A DNA stretch of 64,000 nucleotides, taken from positions 124,001 through 188,000 of the forward strand of contig JACRMQ010000006.1 in assembly GCA_016214905.1 (NCBI GenBank), in the 5' to 3' direction. The translations under genes were made by a program, and so were the position numbers. Under the pieces are notes generated by a model. The model saw nothing but the letters and a program-made list of their open reading frames with translations. It ran no database searches and was not told where the DNA came from. This stretch comes from Ignavibacteriales bacterium. Its GTDB lineage: Bacteria > Bacteroidota > Ignavibacteria > UBA10030 > SZUA-254. Shown here piece after piece: positions 1 through 9,292 of this stretch (positions are counted from its first letter, which is position 1; every line of letters begins with the position of its first letter).

Positions 1-1
1 T

Positions 2-505
2 GGAGTTCGGTCTGACCGTGCCGATAAACAGGAAATTGTTGACCGTCTTGTTAAAGAGTTGGATGGCGTTCGATCAGACCGTGCAGCCAAGCAAGAGATT
101 GTTGATCGTTTAGCTAAGGAACTTGAAGAAATTCGATCAGATCGTGCAGCTAAACAGGAAGTTGTTGATCGGCTCGTTAAAGAGTTGGATGGGATTCGAT
201 CTGGCCTTGTGGTTAAACAAGAAACTGTTGACCGTCTTGTTAAAGAATTGGATGGTGTTAGATCTGACCGTTCAGCTAAACAGGAAATTGTTGATCGACT
301 CGTTAAAGAACTGGATGGAGTTCAATCGGACCGCTCTGCTAAACAGGATGTTATCGATCGCCTTATTAAAGAGTTGGACACTATTCGATCAGATCGTGCA
401 GCCAAACAGGAGGTTGTTGACCGACTTCTTAGAGAACTGAACGAAGTTCGGGCAGATAATTTAATAAAGAAGGTGCTAGTAGAAAAACTTCGTGGATTGA
501 TCCAA
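2..505 (+). repeat. 63-bp in-frame tandem repeat encoding 21-aa coiled-coil units
   Basis: Seven consecutive units of 63 bp (2-442) each encode a 21-aa block with the pattern (G/E/T)-(V/I)-(R/Q)-S-D-R-x-x-K-Q-(E/D)-x-(V/I)-D-R-L-x-(K/R)-E-L-x. An eighth degenerate unit spans 443-505. Twenty-one residues equal three heptads, so adding or losing a unit keeps both the frame and the coiled-coil register. The array continues past the left edge, so the total copy number is unknown. Confidence 0.9.
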
Positions 506-1894
506 GCAAAAAATTCAGCTATAAACCAACTCGGCAAAGAATTAGCAGAGTATAGAAAATTGGGTTGGGGATTGATAAATTCCATCATGCGAATTCGACA
601 ATCCCTGCGTAAACTTTTTGATCCCGCGAAGAATATAGAGGTGTCTCAAAATCGAGAACCTCAATCCACACAAAAGAAAGTATCTGATTCGGGTGGTATC
701 CATGTTGCTTTAGATGTTGTTCAAATCGAATTCGGGATATCGGGTGGTGTTGAGATATACATGAAGACATTAGTCCATGCTCTCATGTCTCACACTGATG
801 ATGTTAGAATAAGTTTAATACTCAACACAAAACAATTGCCACAATTGGAAAATTTATTTGGTAAGAGAGTGAATTACCATGTTCTGGATCGTATACCTAC
901 GGTAAGTTTTGGACTCAAAGTTAAAAAAGCATTCTTTTCCAAAACCGAGGCGATTGATTATAGGAGCACTAATCTGACGTTTGCTAATCTTAGAGAAAAA
1001 TTAGGAGTAGATATAGTGCATAGCCCGGTTCAAATCTTTTCCCAAATTGATTTTACTGTGCCGGGGATATTGAATCTACATGATCTTCAGCATCTACATC
1101 ATCCTGAGAATTTTACCGCTGGTGACCTGGAGGCACGATACAATTTATATGGACAATCAGCAACGCTTGCTTCAGCGATCATAGCATCATCCGATTTTGT
1201 TCGGAATGATATTATCCAGAAAATGGGAATTCCGGAATGGAAAGTTTATAAAATTCAACCTGCATGCAATCCAGAAGTTGCTAAAGGGTTGGAATCATTT
1301 ACACCCCAAATGGCTCGAGATATATATCATCTTCCTGAAAAATTTGGTTTTTATCCTGCTCAATTCTGGATTCATAAAAATCACGCTCGCTTAGCAGAAG
1401 CATTGGCAATTGTTAGATCACGTGTACCAAAGCATGATTTTAAAATTGTTTTTAGCGGATATCGTGGACTTACTGGTTGGCCCAATTTAGAGAAAGTACT
1501 AGATCAGTACAATCTACGAGACCATATTATGTTTTTGGATTATATACCAACTGAACATTTAGGTGCTATTTATAAATCAGCAACTTACTGTGTTGTTCCT
1601 TCACTCTTTGAAGCATCAAGTTACCCGGTCATTGAAGCTCAAACGTTGGGCTGCCCCGCGATGTGTTCAAATATTGAATCATTGACTGAGCTAATGGTGG
1701 ATGGCGCCGGCTTGGTTTTCGATCCGATCTCTGTTGAAGATATTGCTGATAAAATGGTGTCTTGGCTTGAATATCCAGAACAAAGAAATATGTGTGCAGA
1801 ACGTGGCCGCGAGAGGGCTTTACGCGATAATTCACTTAAGCAATATGCAATAAAGGTGTTTGACCTTTATCGAAGTGTCAAAGAAACTAATTAA
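2..1894 (+). CDS. Glycosyltransferase family 4 protein with N-terminal repeat coiled coil (5' partial)
   Basis: The reading frame is open to the left edge of the window, so the true start lies upstream. The first ~155 codons are 21-aa near-identical repeats of the type SDRAAKQEIVDRLVKELD, rich in charged residues with heptad spacing, predicted to form a long coiled coil. After a linker, a GT-B fold glycosyltransferase follows: an N-terminal Rossmann part with the GGVEIYMKTL acceptor-side motif (about nt 740-775) and a C-terminal donor-binding half with the E-x7-E-like FEASSYPVIEAQ (about nt 1608-1643), typical of GT4 enzymes using nucleotide-sugars. It leads a run of polysaccharide genes 10 bp upstream of the aminotransferase. 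The likely role is adding a sugar during O-antigen or exopolysaccharide assembly; donor and acceptor cannot be read. The coiled coil may oligomerise the enzyme, bind a membrane partner or act as a spacer. Confidence 0.85.
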   Translation, partial: GVRSDRADKQEIVDRLVKELDGVRSDRAAKQEIVDRLAKELEEIRSDRAAKQEVVDRLVKELDGIRSGLVVKQETVDRLVKELDGVRSDRSAKQEIVDRLVKELDGVQSDRSAKQDVIDRLIKELDTIRSDRAAKQEVVDRLLRELNEVRADNLIKKVLVEKLRGLIQAKNSAINQLGKELAEYRKLGWGLINSIMRIRQSLRKLFDPAKNIEVSQNREPQSTQKKVSDSGGIHVALDVVQIEFGISGGVEIYMKTLVHALMSHTDDVRISLILNTKQLPQLENLFGKRVNYHVLDRIPTVSFGLKVKKAFFSKTEAIDYRSTNLTFANLREKLGVDIVHSPVQIFSQIDFTVPGILNLHDLQHLHHPENFTAGDLEARYNLYGQSATLASAIIASSDFVRNDIIQKMGIPEWKVYKIQPACNPEVAKGLESFTPQMARDIYHLPEKFGFYPAQFWIHKNHARLAEALAIVRSRVPKHDFKIVFSGYRGLTGWPNLEKVLDQYNLRDHIMFLDYIPTEHLGAIYKSATYCVVPSLFEASSYPVIEAQTLGCPAMCSNIESLTELMVDGAGLVFDPISVEDIADKMVSWLEYPEQRNMCAERGRERALRDNSLKQYAIKVFDLYRSVKETN

Positions 1895-1904
1895 AAGGAT
1901 TTAA

Positions 1905-3041
1905 ATGCAGAAATCACCAATTCATTATCCGGTCTCACAACCACTCTTAGCCGGGAAGGAAAAACAATATGTAAATGATGCTATCGATGCTGGTTGGATT
2001 TCCAGTTCGGGTGAGTACATTCCACGTTTCGAAAAAGCAGTTTCTTCCTTTTTGCAATTAGATGAAGGCATTGCTGTATGTAATGGTACAGTAGCGTTGC
2101 ACTTAGCTTGTATGGGCTTGGATCTCAAACCGGGGATGGAAGTTATTGTTCCATCGCTTACATATGTCGCAAGCGCTAACGCCATAGCATATTGTGGCGC
2201 ACAACCTGTCTTTGCAGATTCTGACCTTAACTCATGGAATGTAACTCGTGAATCTATTGAGAATGCTTGGACACCAAAAACCGCTGGAGTAATACTTGTT
2301 CACTTGTACGGATTACCCGCCCCTACACTTGAAATAGCAGATCTGTGTCGCTCTAGGAATGCATGGTTGATCGAAGATTGTGCGGAAGCTTTCGGTGCAT
2401 CGATTCAAGGTCATAACGTGGGAAGTATAGGAGATGCCGCAACATTCAGCTTTTATGGAAACAAAATTATTTCTACCGGTGAAGGTGGAATGGTTTTTAT
2501 GAAGGATGTTCAGCGCAGAAAAGGTGTAAAAATGTTGAAGGGACAGGGGATGGATTTGAATAGACGCTATTGGCATCCTATAATAGGATATAATTATCGC
2601 ATGACTAATGTCTGCGCTGCGATTGGTCTTGGTCAGGTTGAAATGGCATCATATCATCTTTCTGAACGCCGAAGAATCGCGATGCGTTATTTAAAAAATC
2701 TGAAATCATTTGCTAACGAAGGGTTGATTCGCTTACCAATCGAACCAACTGGTTACCACAATGTGTATTGGTTATTCTCAATTGTACTCGGAAGCGGTGG
2801 TACTCACATCAGGGAAGAAGTGCAAAATATGTTGTTAAGTAAATATGGAATCGAAACTCGACCATTTTTTATCCCAATGCATAAGCTACCGATGTATGCA
2901 GGTGACTTTAAATTTCCAAATGCCGAATTCTTAGGTGATCATGGAATAAATCTTCCGACATATTCAGGACTTACTGATGAGTCTATTGATGAAATCTGCT
3001 TGTCGTTAGAAAAAACGATCAGAGAGGTTTTCAGGAAATGA
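1905..3041 (+). CDS. DegT/DnrJ/EryC1/StrS aminotransferase, perosamine-synthetase-like
   Basis: This is a PLP-dependent sugar aminotransferase of 378 aa, the normal family length. It places an amino group on a 4-keto (or 3-keto) nucleotide sugar in the cytoplasm. The start region (SQPLLAGKEKQYVNDAI), the substrate/PLP region (CNGTVALHLA), the EDCAEAFGA motif and the Schiff-base lysine in FSFYGNKIISTGEGG (Lys187) are all present. The overall pattern is closest to GDP-perosamine synthase (Per/RfbE) as I remember that family. A GDP-mannose 4,6-dehydratase in the same locus (15639-16643) would supply its GDP-4-keto-6-deoxymannose substrate. It lies 10 bp after the glycosyltransferase and overlaps the next gene by 4 bp, so it is probably in one operon. 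Exact substrate is inferred. Confidence 0.88.
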   Translation: MQKSPIHYPVSQPLLAGKEKQYVNDAIDAGWISSSGEYIPRFEKAVSSFLQLDEGIAVCNGTVALHLACMGLDLKPGMEVIVPSLTYVASANAIAYCGAQPVFADSDLNSWNVTRESIENAWTPKTAGVILVHLYGLPAPTLEIADLCRSRNAWLIEDCAEAFGASIQGHNVGSIGDAATFSFYGNKIISTGEGGMVFMKDVQRRKGVKMLKGQGMDLNRRYWHPIIGYNYRMTNVCAAIGLGQVEMASYHLSERRRIAMRYLKNLKSFANEGLIRLPIEPTGYHNVYWLFSIVLGSGGTHIREEVQNMLLSKYGIETRPFFIPMHKLPMYAGDFKFPNAEFLGDHGINLPTYSGLTDESIDEICLSLEKTIREVFRK

Positions 3042-4021
3042 ACGAGCTTGAGCGAAGTCTCGCTTTTATTCCATCATCTTCAGATATTACAATGGTGAAA
3101 ACTCTTCCATTGGTATCATTGCCGAAAATTTCTGCTGTTATTCCTTCATTCAATCAAGCCAGTTTCATACAGCAGACATTGGATAGTATAATAGCTCAAA
3201 AGTATCCTTCTCTAGAAATATTTGTCGCCGATGGAGGATCTTCTGACGGCACTAAGGAGATCTTGGATGAATATAAATCTAAATACAAAAATCTAATTCG
3301 TTATGTCAGTGAATCCGATCGTGGCCAATTCCACGCCGTGAACAAAGGAATAGAAGCGACTGACGGCGAAATAATTGCCTGGATAAATTCCGATGATATA
3401 TATCTTCCAGATACTTTCTGGAAGGTTGTTACATTTTTTTATTTGAATCGGTGTGCCCTCATCGTGTATGGCAAGAATTACTACACTGACGACAACCTGA
3501 AACCACACATTGAATACCCTGTTGATTGGAGTCCGATATTACACGAACAAAAACGCAGGATGATGCACTTCTGTATTGTTCCACAGCCATCGCTCTTCTT
3601 TAAGAGGAAAGTTGTTGTTCTTTCAGGGAAGCTCGTATCACCTATTCTCGATTATGAGCTTTGGATGAGATGGCAGCGTGATCTTCCATTTTATTTTATA
3701 GATGATTTTCTTTCACTCTCCAGACTTCATTCGGATGCGAAGACCGTTAAAGACCGCGACGGACTTATTCATGGAATTTGTGAGACTGTACACCAATATT
3801 ATCATAACGTACCGTACAGTTGGACTAGGCAGCTTGCCTATAATAAGGTTTATGGTAATAGCTGGACTCAAGGAGAGCCGACACCAGTTACACGCTCTAT
3901 ATTGATGTGGGCGATGATTTATTGGATATACTATAATCTTAGATGGTCACCCAGGACAATTTTATATGGTGTGCGCTCCTTTACAAGTTGGATCAAAGAA
4001 AGCATTTTTGGTCATGTCTGA
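3038..4021 (+). CDS. Glycosyltransferase family 2
   Basis: A GT-A fold inverting glycosyltransferase of 327 aa. The nucleotide-binding N-terminus ISAVIPSFNQ, the VADGGSSDGT motif and the metal-binding WINSDD (DxD-type) are clear in the first ~130 residues. The ATGA overlap with the aminotransferase gene supports this start; an alternative ATG at 3092 would remove 18 residues before the conserved core. The C-terminal third is rich in Trp and Tyr and may contact membrane or acceptor. It is probably translationally coupled to its neighbours and adds one sugar to the repeat unit. Donor unknown. Confidence 0.88.
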   Translation: MNELERSLAFIPSSSDITMVKTLPLVSLPKISAVIPSFNQASFIQQTLDSIIAQKYPSLEIFVADGGSSDGTKEILDEYKSKYKNLIRYVSESDRGQFHAVNKGIEATDGEIIAWINSDDIYLPDTFWKVVTFFYLNRCALIVYGKNYYTDDNLKPHIEYPVDWSPILHEQKRRMMHFCIVPQPSLFFKRKVVVLSGKLVSPILDYELWMRWQRDLPFYFIDDFLSLSRLHSDAKTVKDRDGLIHGICETVHQYYHNVPYSWTRQLAYNKVYGNSWTQGEPTPVTRSILMWAMIYWIYYNLRWSPRTILYGVRSFTSWIKESIFGHV

Positions 4022-5024
4022 AATAACTTCATTTGCATCAAACCAATCTGATGAAAAGCAAATTGGGTTCTCTATCGTCATTCCTTCTTTCAATCAAGGG
4101 GAGTATATTTCCGAAACTATCGATAGTCTGCTCAATCAGCATTATCCAGATTTAGAGATCATCGTTATTGATGGTGGATCAACCGATAATACAGTGGATA
4201 TACTCAGGGGATACGGTGATCGAATTCGCTATATAAGTGAAAAGGATAATGGCCAATCTGATGCCTTAGTGAAAGGTTTCAAGATGGCATCGAAAGAGTG
4301 GCTTGCGTGGCTGAATTCTGATGATGTGCAATCGAATAATGCTCTTTGGAAAGTTGGTAAAAGTATAAAAGAGCATCCTGAGACGCAAGTCGTAGTAGGT
4401 TTGGGACATTACATGGATAAGTCCGGTAATTTTCTTCGTCCGTATCCAACTATTGAGATCGGTTCAAACGGTAATCCTACAAAAGAATTGTTTGAGAAAG
4501 GTTATCTCGCTCAACCCTCGGTTTTTTTTCGGAGGGATATCTATATCGAGTGCGGTGGTGTCAATGATAAGTTGCAATTCGTTATGGATTATGAACTATG
4601 GGCACGTTTTGCAATAGCTGGTTATCGTTTTTTAAAAATACCGGAAGACATTTCAGGGAATCGATGGCACGAGACAGCAAAGACTGCATCGCAATTGCTG
4701 CCGCTTCTTTCGGAAGTAGCAAACGTTCAGACAAAAGAGTTTGGAAAAGTATCTCCTTATTTTGTGCAAGCGATAAGTGACCATCTCTACGGCGTATTTC
4801 ATTCAAAACATTTTGGAGATAAACACCATATTTTTTACAGAACGATTTATTTTAAATCGGTATGGCTTTGGATGAATATTCGAAAACCATCGTACTGTAT
4901 CAAAGGATTACTGACTGAAAATATTTGCAAGTCGGGGCCCGTAGTGGGCGATAAGCTGACTTATTCAGAGATTTTATCTTTCGGTATGGAGAAAATTAAA
5001 AACAAAATAAAACCTGTTGAATAG
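4014..5024 (+). CDS. Glycosyltransferase family 2
   Basis: A second GT2 enzyme, with FSIVIPSFNQGEYISE, VIDGGSTDNT and WLNSDD in the N-terminal catalytic half. It is clearly a paralogue of the preceding gene product. A longer frame begins at 3966, but the ATG at 4014 gives a short 8-bp overlap with the upstream stop and begins close to the conserved fold, so it is preferred. Cytoplasmic or membrane-associated, it forms part of the polysaccharide repeat-unit assembly set. The sugar transferred is not readable. Confidence 0.85.
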   Translation: MSEITSFASNQSDEKQIGFSIVIPSFNQGEYISETIDSLLNQHYPDLEIIVIDGGSTDNTVDILRGYGDRIRYISEKDNGQSDALVKGFKMASKEWLAWLNSDDVQSNNALWKVGKSIKEHPETQVVVGLGHYMDKSGNFLRPYPTIEIGSNGNPTKELFEKGYLAQPSVFFRRDIYIECGGVNDKLQFVMDYELWARFAIAGYRFLKIPEDISGNRWHETAKTASQLLPLLSEVANVQTKEFGKVSPYFVQAISDHLYGVFHSKHFGDKHHIFYRTIYFKSVWLWMNIRKPSYCIKGLLTENICKSGPVVGDKLTYSEILSFGMEKIKNKIKPVE

Positions 5025-5035
5025 AATCGAAGAAA

Positions 5036-5503
5036 ATGATGCGAACAGAAGATCTTGAAATAGTACCATTACGTCCGGAGCTATCTAATTTGTTGGCTGA
5101 TTTATTTGCTGATATTGCCGGGAAGGGAGAAGACAATTTCTTTCATCCGCACCCGTTTACCAAAGCTGAAGCAGAACGCCTCTGTTTGTACGACGGAAAA
5201 GATTTCTATTGCGCGTTAATTCACTCAGATCATGTATTGGGTTATGGTATGCTTCGTGGCTGGGATCAGGGTTACGCAATCCCAAGTCTTGGTATTTTGA
5301 TTAGAAATGAAGCACAAGGAATGGGCTTGGGAAAGCTAATGATGTTATACCTTCACTCTGTCGCGCGTATAAGGGGAGCCGACACTATAAGATTAAAGGT
5401 ATATGAACATAACAAACGCGCCAAACGGTTATATGAACAGCTAGGTTATGTTTTCGAAGAAAAAGATGGTGAACAGCTTATCGGGTTTTTGAAGTTGAAA
5501 TAG
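5036..5503 (+). CDS. GNAT family N-acetyltransferase
   Basis: A 155-aa acetyltransferase of normal GNAT length. The acetyl-CoA pyrophosphate-binding motif (Q/R-x-x-G-x-G/A) is seen in EAQGMGLGKLMM (about residues 100-111), and the C-terminal NKRAKRLYEQLGYVFEE is the classical beta5-alpha4 region. It starts 11 bp after the GT2 gene, with a weak purine-rich RBS (gaagaaa). In this setting it may acetylate the amino sugar made by the aminotransferase at 1905-3041, as WecD does for TDP-fucosamine; that is inference. It could equally act on another amine. Confidence 0.8.
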   Translation: MMRTEDLEIVPLRPELSNLLADLFADIAGKGEDNFFHPHPFTKAEAERLCLYDGKDFYCALIHSDHVLGYGMLRGWDQGYAIPSLGILIRNEAQGMGLGKLMMLYLHSVARIRGADTIRLKVYEHNKRAKRLYEQLGYVFEEKDGEQLIGFLKLK

Positions 5504-5546
5504 TCTTTGTGTTGTAACACATCATAGATTTTCTTCACAAAAACTA

Positions 5547-7739
5547 TTATTTTACTTCCGCAACAGATAATGATTGAAATAATAATGCAAGTTTACGATT
5601 ATCCTTTTTACTTGGTTTCAGGTAATGTGAAAAATGAAATTCAATCTCACTCAAATAAGGGCGATAATTATCTGCATTTACTGATAGATAATGATTTTCC
5701 CATTGTCCTTGTTTTAAATTTCTCCAACCTCCTATTACCTTCCCGTCGAGTTTAACAGTGACTAGTTGCATGCTGTCAATGAAAGGGGAGTTAACATTCA
5801 TAGTCAATAATATTTTGTTCTTTGGAAGTGTAAGATGTAATGATGCAGAATCTCCAACTGACCAAGAAAATGTGGTCCCATCGACTTGATTTTTTTCATT
5901 TATACTCCATCCATATCTTAAATATCGCCGAGATGCGTCTGTACCAAAGATAATTTTACTGGTTGAATACGATTCACCTGGTAAGTGATTTTTAATGCAT
6001 CGCCATGACACCCTATCATTTATATTTCCACGTACAGAATATTCATATATATTGTCAAAATATTTATCGGCTGATCCGTTTAATTCATTATAATAGTAAA
6101 ATCTTCGATCTCTAATTTTATTTTTGTCAATTTCAAAAATTGACTGTCCATTAAATATTTCATTTATTTTTAATAAAGAGCATAAAGTTGTAGGTATGTC
6201 AGTTGTCTGAGTTTGTAAATATGATGTTTTTATTTTTCCTCTAGCATTTGGAAGTTTGATTAATAGAAGGGGGGAACTTGCACATACTTTTTCTGCAAAG
6301 TCTTCCTCTGTTGTAAAATCTTTTGTAAGTGATTTATCTAAATTCAATAAATCCAATTGAGTTATTGAATTAGCAACCTTCCAATAACCATGATCCGCCT
6401 GAATAATAATCAATGAAGAATCGTAAATTCCAATGGTCTTTAGTTTTTCCAAAAATTTGATAAAATGATCAAGACTACATCTCGCTTGAATCTTTATGTT
6501 GTCCCATGTGAACGGCAGTACAGTTCCATCATATTCACAGTTACTATTCATTATCATTGGGAAGTGTGTAGTCGTTAGATGAATAAATTTATATATGGGA
6601 GCATTTCTATTTATTGTCATTTGATCGATCATATCTTGCAAGAATGCTTTATTTGATAAATGTCGAAGTGCTTCAAATGATTGGATCTTTTCTTCGTCTG
6701 AAGTTTTGAGATTTATTCTATTCTCGAAAATGATTTTTTTGCCAAAATGAGGGGTAGCCCGAAACAGCACCAGATTCATTAAGTAAGTAGTGTTTGTCTG
6801 TTCATAATCGGTAATTGTAACACCATATGGAACCGGTATTTGGTACCAATTAGTATGCTGCATAGACGAATACCATCCAAGTGTACTTGTAAGGTCGACA
6901 TCATATCCATTCTTTAATAGAGCCGTTGGAATAGTTTTCCCTTTATAAATGGAGTCCTTGAAATCTTCTATTGGAATGTAATTTCTATACACTTCACCAC
7001 TAAGTAAGGCGGGCATACTCATGACTGTTGTCGGGAAAACGCCCATGTTCTCTTTAAAGAATGTAAATCCTTCAAATACTTTAGGGTAATAACCAGTGTC
7101 TTGGTTAATTATATTTTGAAATACATCTGTTTGCAATTCATCGAGAATAATATGAATTACATTTTGATTAGATGAAAACTGAAATATTTTTTCTGGAGGC
7201 TGTGTATATTCTATTCCTCTTTGCCAAGTATTCGGTTGCTCAAAACTCGTGTAGCATAACAACACAACTTGCAGTGATATGAACGCAATGCTTGCTGTTT
7301 TTGAAATTTTGTATACATTTTTGTAGAATATAAATGTCAAAACAAGCAGTCCAATCCAAATTGTTAAATCAATCCATCCACGCCAGATCGCTTTACTCCA
7401 ATCAATATCAGCTTTACCTAGTACTCCATAGTCCCAACGCAAGATATTGCTTTGGAGCCATAGGAGTATGCCCAAGATGAATAAAATAGCAACATAACGC
7501 TTATGCCATTTTTCTAGTAGCAAGATACCAATACCACCCAATATTAGAATAGTAATAAGAGAGGGAAAAAGATAAAATTTAATTAGGGAAACAAACGCCA
7601 CGGTAAATTCATCGAGGTTCCCTTGGTAAATAGTGAATGGAGTGAATAAGAAGATATTAGATACTATAAAAATAGTCGGTGGTAGTACAGCAAATAATTT
7701 TTGAAATTTACTTAGCTTAATTTCTGTCGGATTTTCCAT
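5547..7739 (-). CDS. Membrane-anchored sulfatase/alkaline-phosphatase-fold protein
   Basis: A 730-aa protein with about five hydrophobic segments in the first ~165 residues, followed by a large extracytoplasmic domain with sulfatase-family signatures. These are HIILDELQTD (metal-coordinating Asp, about residue 196), FIHLTTTHFP and IIIQADHGYW (metal-binding Asp-His). The arrangement is that of phosphoethanolamine/phosphoglycerol transferase-like or sulfatase-like membrane proteins in surface polysaccharide loci. The ~200-residue C-terminal part is beta-rich and not recognised. It converges on the GNAT gene. It may decorate the glycan with a phospho-group; substrate unknown. Confidence 0.75.
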   Translation of the reverse strand: MENPTEIKLSKFQKLFAVLPPTIFIVSNIFLFTPFTIYQGNLDEFTVAFVSLIKFYLFPSLITILILGGIGILLLEKWHKRYVAILFILGILLWLQSNILRWDYGVLGKADIDWSKAIWRGWIDLTIWIGLLVLTFIFYKNVYKISKTASIAFISLQVVLLCYTSFEQPNTWQRGIEYTQPPEKIFQFSSNQNVIHIILDELQTDVFQNIINQDTGYYPKVFEGFTFFKENMGVFPTTVMSMPALLSGEVYRNYIPIEDFKDSIYKGKTIPTALLKNGYDVDLTSTLGWYSSMQHTNWYQIPVPYGVTITDYEQTNTTYLMNLVLFRATPHFGKKIIFENRINLKTSDEEKIQSFEALRHLSNKAFLQDMIDQMTINRNAPIYKFIHLTTTHFPMIMNSNCEYDGTVLPFTWDNIKIQARCSLDHFIKFLEKLKTIGIYDSSLIIIQADHGYWKVANSITQLDLLNLDKSLTKDFTTEEDFAEKVCASSPLLLIKLPNARGKIKTSYLQTQTTDIPTTLCSLLKINEIFNGQSIFEIDKNKIRDRRFYYYNELNGSADKYFDNIYEYSVRGNINDRVSWRCIKNHLPGESYSTSKIIFGTDASRRYLRYGWSINEKNQVDGTTFSWSVGDSASLHLTLPKNKILLTMNVNSPFIDSMQLVTVKLDGKVIGGWRNLKQGQWENHYLSVNADNYRPYLSEIEFHFSHYLKPSKKDNRKLALLFQSLSVAEVK

Positions 7740-7789
7740 AACGTCTTAATTTTGTCCTAAATTCTATCGGTAGGGTAAGTCAAACGCTA

Positions 7790-9220
7790 TCATTCATTTA
7801 TTCTAGTTTCACCATAAACGAGATAACGTGTTCGGGAATTAAGAGGAAGTCGCTTAACAATATTAAACCTTAATGCAAGTTGCTGTTCAAAGTTTTCAAG
7901 TTCATAATCATTATACTGGTCTTCCTTGTTTTGCAAAAGGAATTTTACCATTGGATCTTCCTTGGTTACAAATTCTATTATCAAATCTCCGCCAAGCGAA
8001 GCGAGCCAATCAATAAATTCGGCAAGCGGTATGTTTGCGCTAATAACAACATGATGAATCAACGCCAATGCGAGTATCAAATCCGGTTTACCACGCTCGG
8101 CTAGCGATTTTCTTTCCAATCCTCGCCATCCAAGATTCGGCGATGCATCCGATAGATTCATTACTAATGGAAGAATTGTACGACAATTTTCTCTTTTTAA
8201 TTCCTGATACAATCGTTCAATTGCAAGATGGTCGCTGTCCATTGCTACAACGTACTTTGAATGTTCTGCTGCAATGCGCGAGAATCTTCCTGTGTTGCAC
8301 CCGAGATCCCAAACCAAATTCCGGTCTTTACACCTCACCGCATCGCGTACAAAATCATCTTTAAATTTAGCGTCTTGATTACTGTAGCTGTTATCATCGG
8401 CATAATCCGACCACTCAGATTTTGATTGCTTCCAGTTTAATCCGTTAACAATCTTCGTCAATCTGCGGATGTTAGAAAGAATCATCTCTTTTCTAAACCC
8501 CACCGACTTGATATCGTCTTTAACTTTTTTCGTCGTGGTTGCATATTTCTTCTGCAGTTTTGATTGAAGATATACATCTACAAAAACTCCACGGCGGAAC
8601 ATATCCCGGCAAGACATAAGGTTATTAAACTCCTCAGGATCAATTCCATCTATACTGCCGCGCATCCATGGGTGGAAGTGTATATTCTTGTATGCTTGAA
8701 GCATAAGAGGGTAGAGGAACATTTCGCAGAATTGTCTGTATCCAACCCACGGCGTACCCGGATTAAGATTTTCGAAAGATGCGATATCTATGAAAACCGG
8801 ATTAGCTCCGAACCATTGGATGTTGAAGCTGGTCGCATCTTTCATCGTCATATCTTCTTTGATTGCTTTTTCCAGCAGTTCGAGTTGTAAGAGCGCGGCA
8901 TCCTTCATCATCCCGAAAGACCATTCATATGGATAAGAAATAAAAGGGATAACTTGATGTTTTAGTACTGCCGCCCATCCTTCTCCGATTGATATATCAG
9001 AGAGTTGGTTTTTTTCAACTTTGATAGTCTGAACTAATTTGTTTTGTTCGGTTGCTGGCTGAAAGAATTTTGTTGCAATGAGTGCATTCCAATTTTGCAA
9101 AGTTAATTCGCTTATACCCCGGTATACAGATCCGCCACTATAAATAATTCTGCCATGCCGGTCACGGAATGATCCCGGTTCAATTTTTGCTTTGTAAGGT
9201 GGTTTTATTTGGTCTATCAT
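7790..9220 (-). CDS. Class I SAM-dependent methyltransferase
   Basis: A 476-aa protein whose C-terminal half has a Rossmann methyltransferase fold. Motif I is LVWDLGCNTGRFS, followed by the acidic loop end VVAMDSDHLAIERL. The N-terminal ~270 residues contain kinase-like-looking text (WGAVLKHQ-type and FNIQWFGANPVFIDIASF) and resemble large methyltransferases of surface glycan loci, but I cannot assign that domain. It is transcribed in the same direction as the sulfatase-like gene, 50 bp upstream of it. It may methylate a sugar or cap a glycan chain. Confidence 0.75.
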   Translation of the reverse strand: MIDQIKPPYKAKIEPGSFRDRHGRIIYSGGSVYRGISELTLQNWNALIATKFFQPATEQNKLVQTIKVEKNQLSDISIGEGWAAVLKHQVIPFISYPYEWSFGMMKDAALLQLELLEKAIKEDMTMKDATSFNIQWFGANPVFIDIASFENLNPGTPWVGYRQFCEMFLYPLMLQAYKNIHFHPWMRGSIDGIDPEEFNNLMSCRDMFRRGVFVDVYLQSKLQKKYATTTKKVKDDIKSVGFRKEMILSNIRRLTKIVNGLNWKQSKSEWSDYADDNSYSNQDAKFKDDFVRDAVRCKDRNLVWDLGCNTGRFSRIAAEHSKYVVAMDSDHLAIERLYQELKRENCRTILPLVMNLSDASPNLGWRGLERKSLAERGKPDLILALALIHHVVISANIPLAEFIDWLASLGGDLIIEFVTKEDPMVKFLLQNKEDQYNDYELENFEQQLALRFNIVKRLPLNSRTRYLVYGETRINE

Positions 9221-9292
9221 ACTGCAACTTTTGAGAAGGGAGTATTTATTTTGTTTCCCGCAATGATCGGAATTATCCGATCATGTGGAAAA

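Noticed and set aside
5508-5521. Terminator from the palindrome TGTGTTGTAACACA between converging genes
   Set aside because: The stem is 6 bp with a 2-nt loop and no T-run follows; too weak to call.
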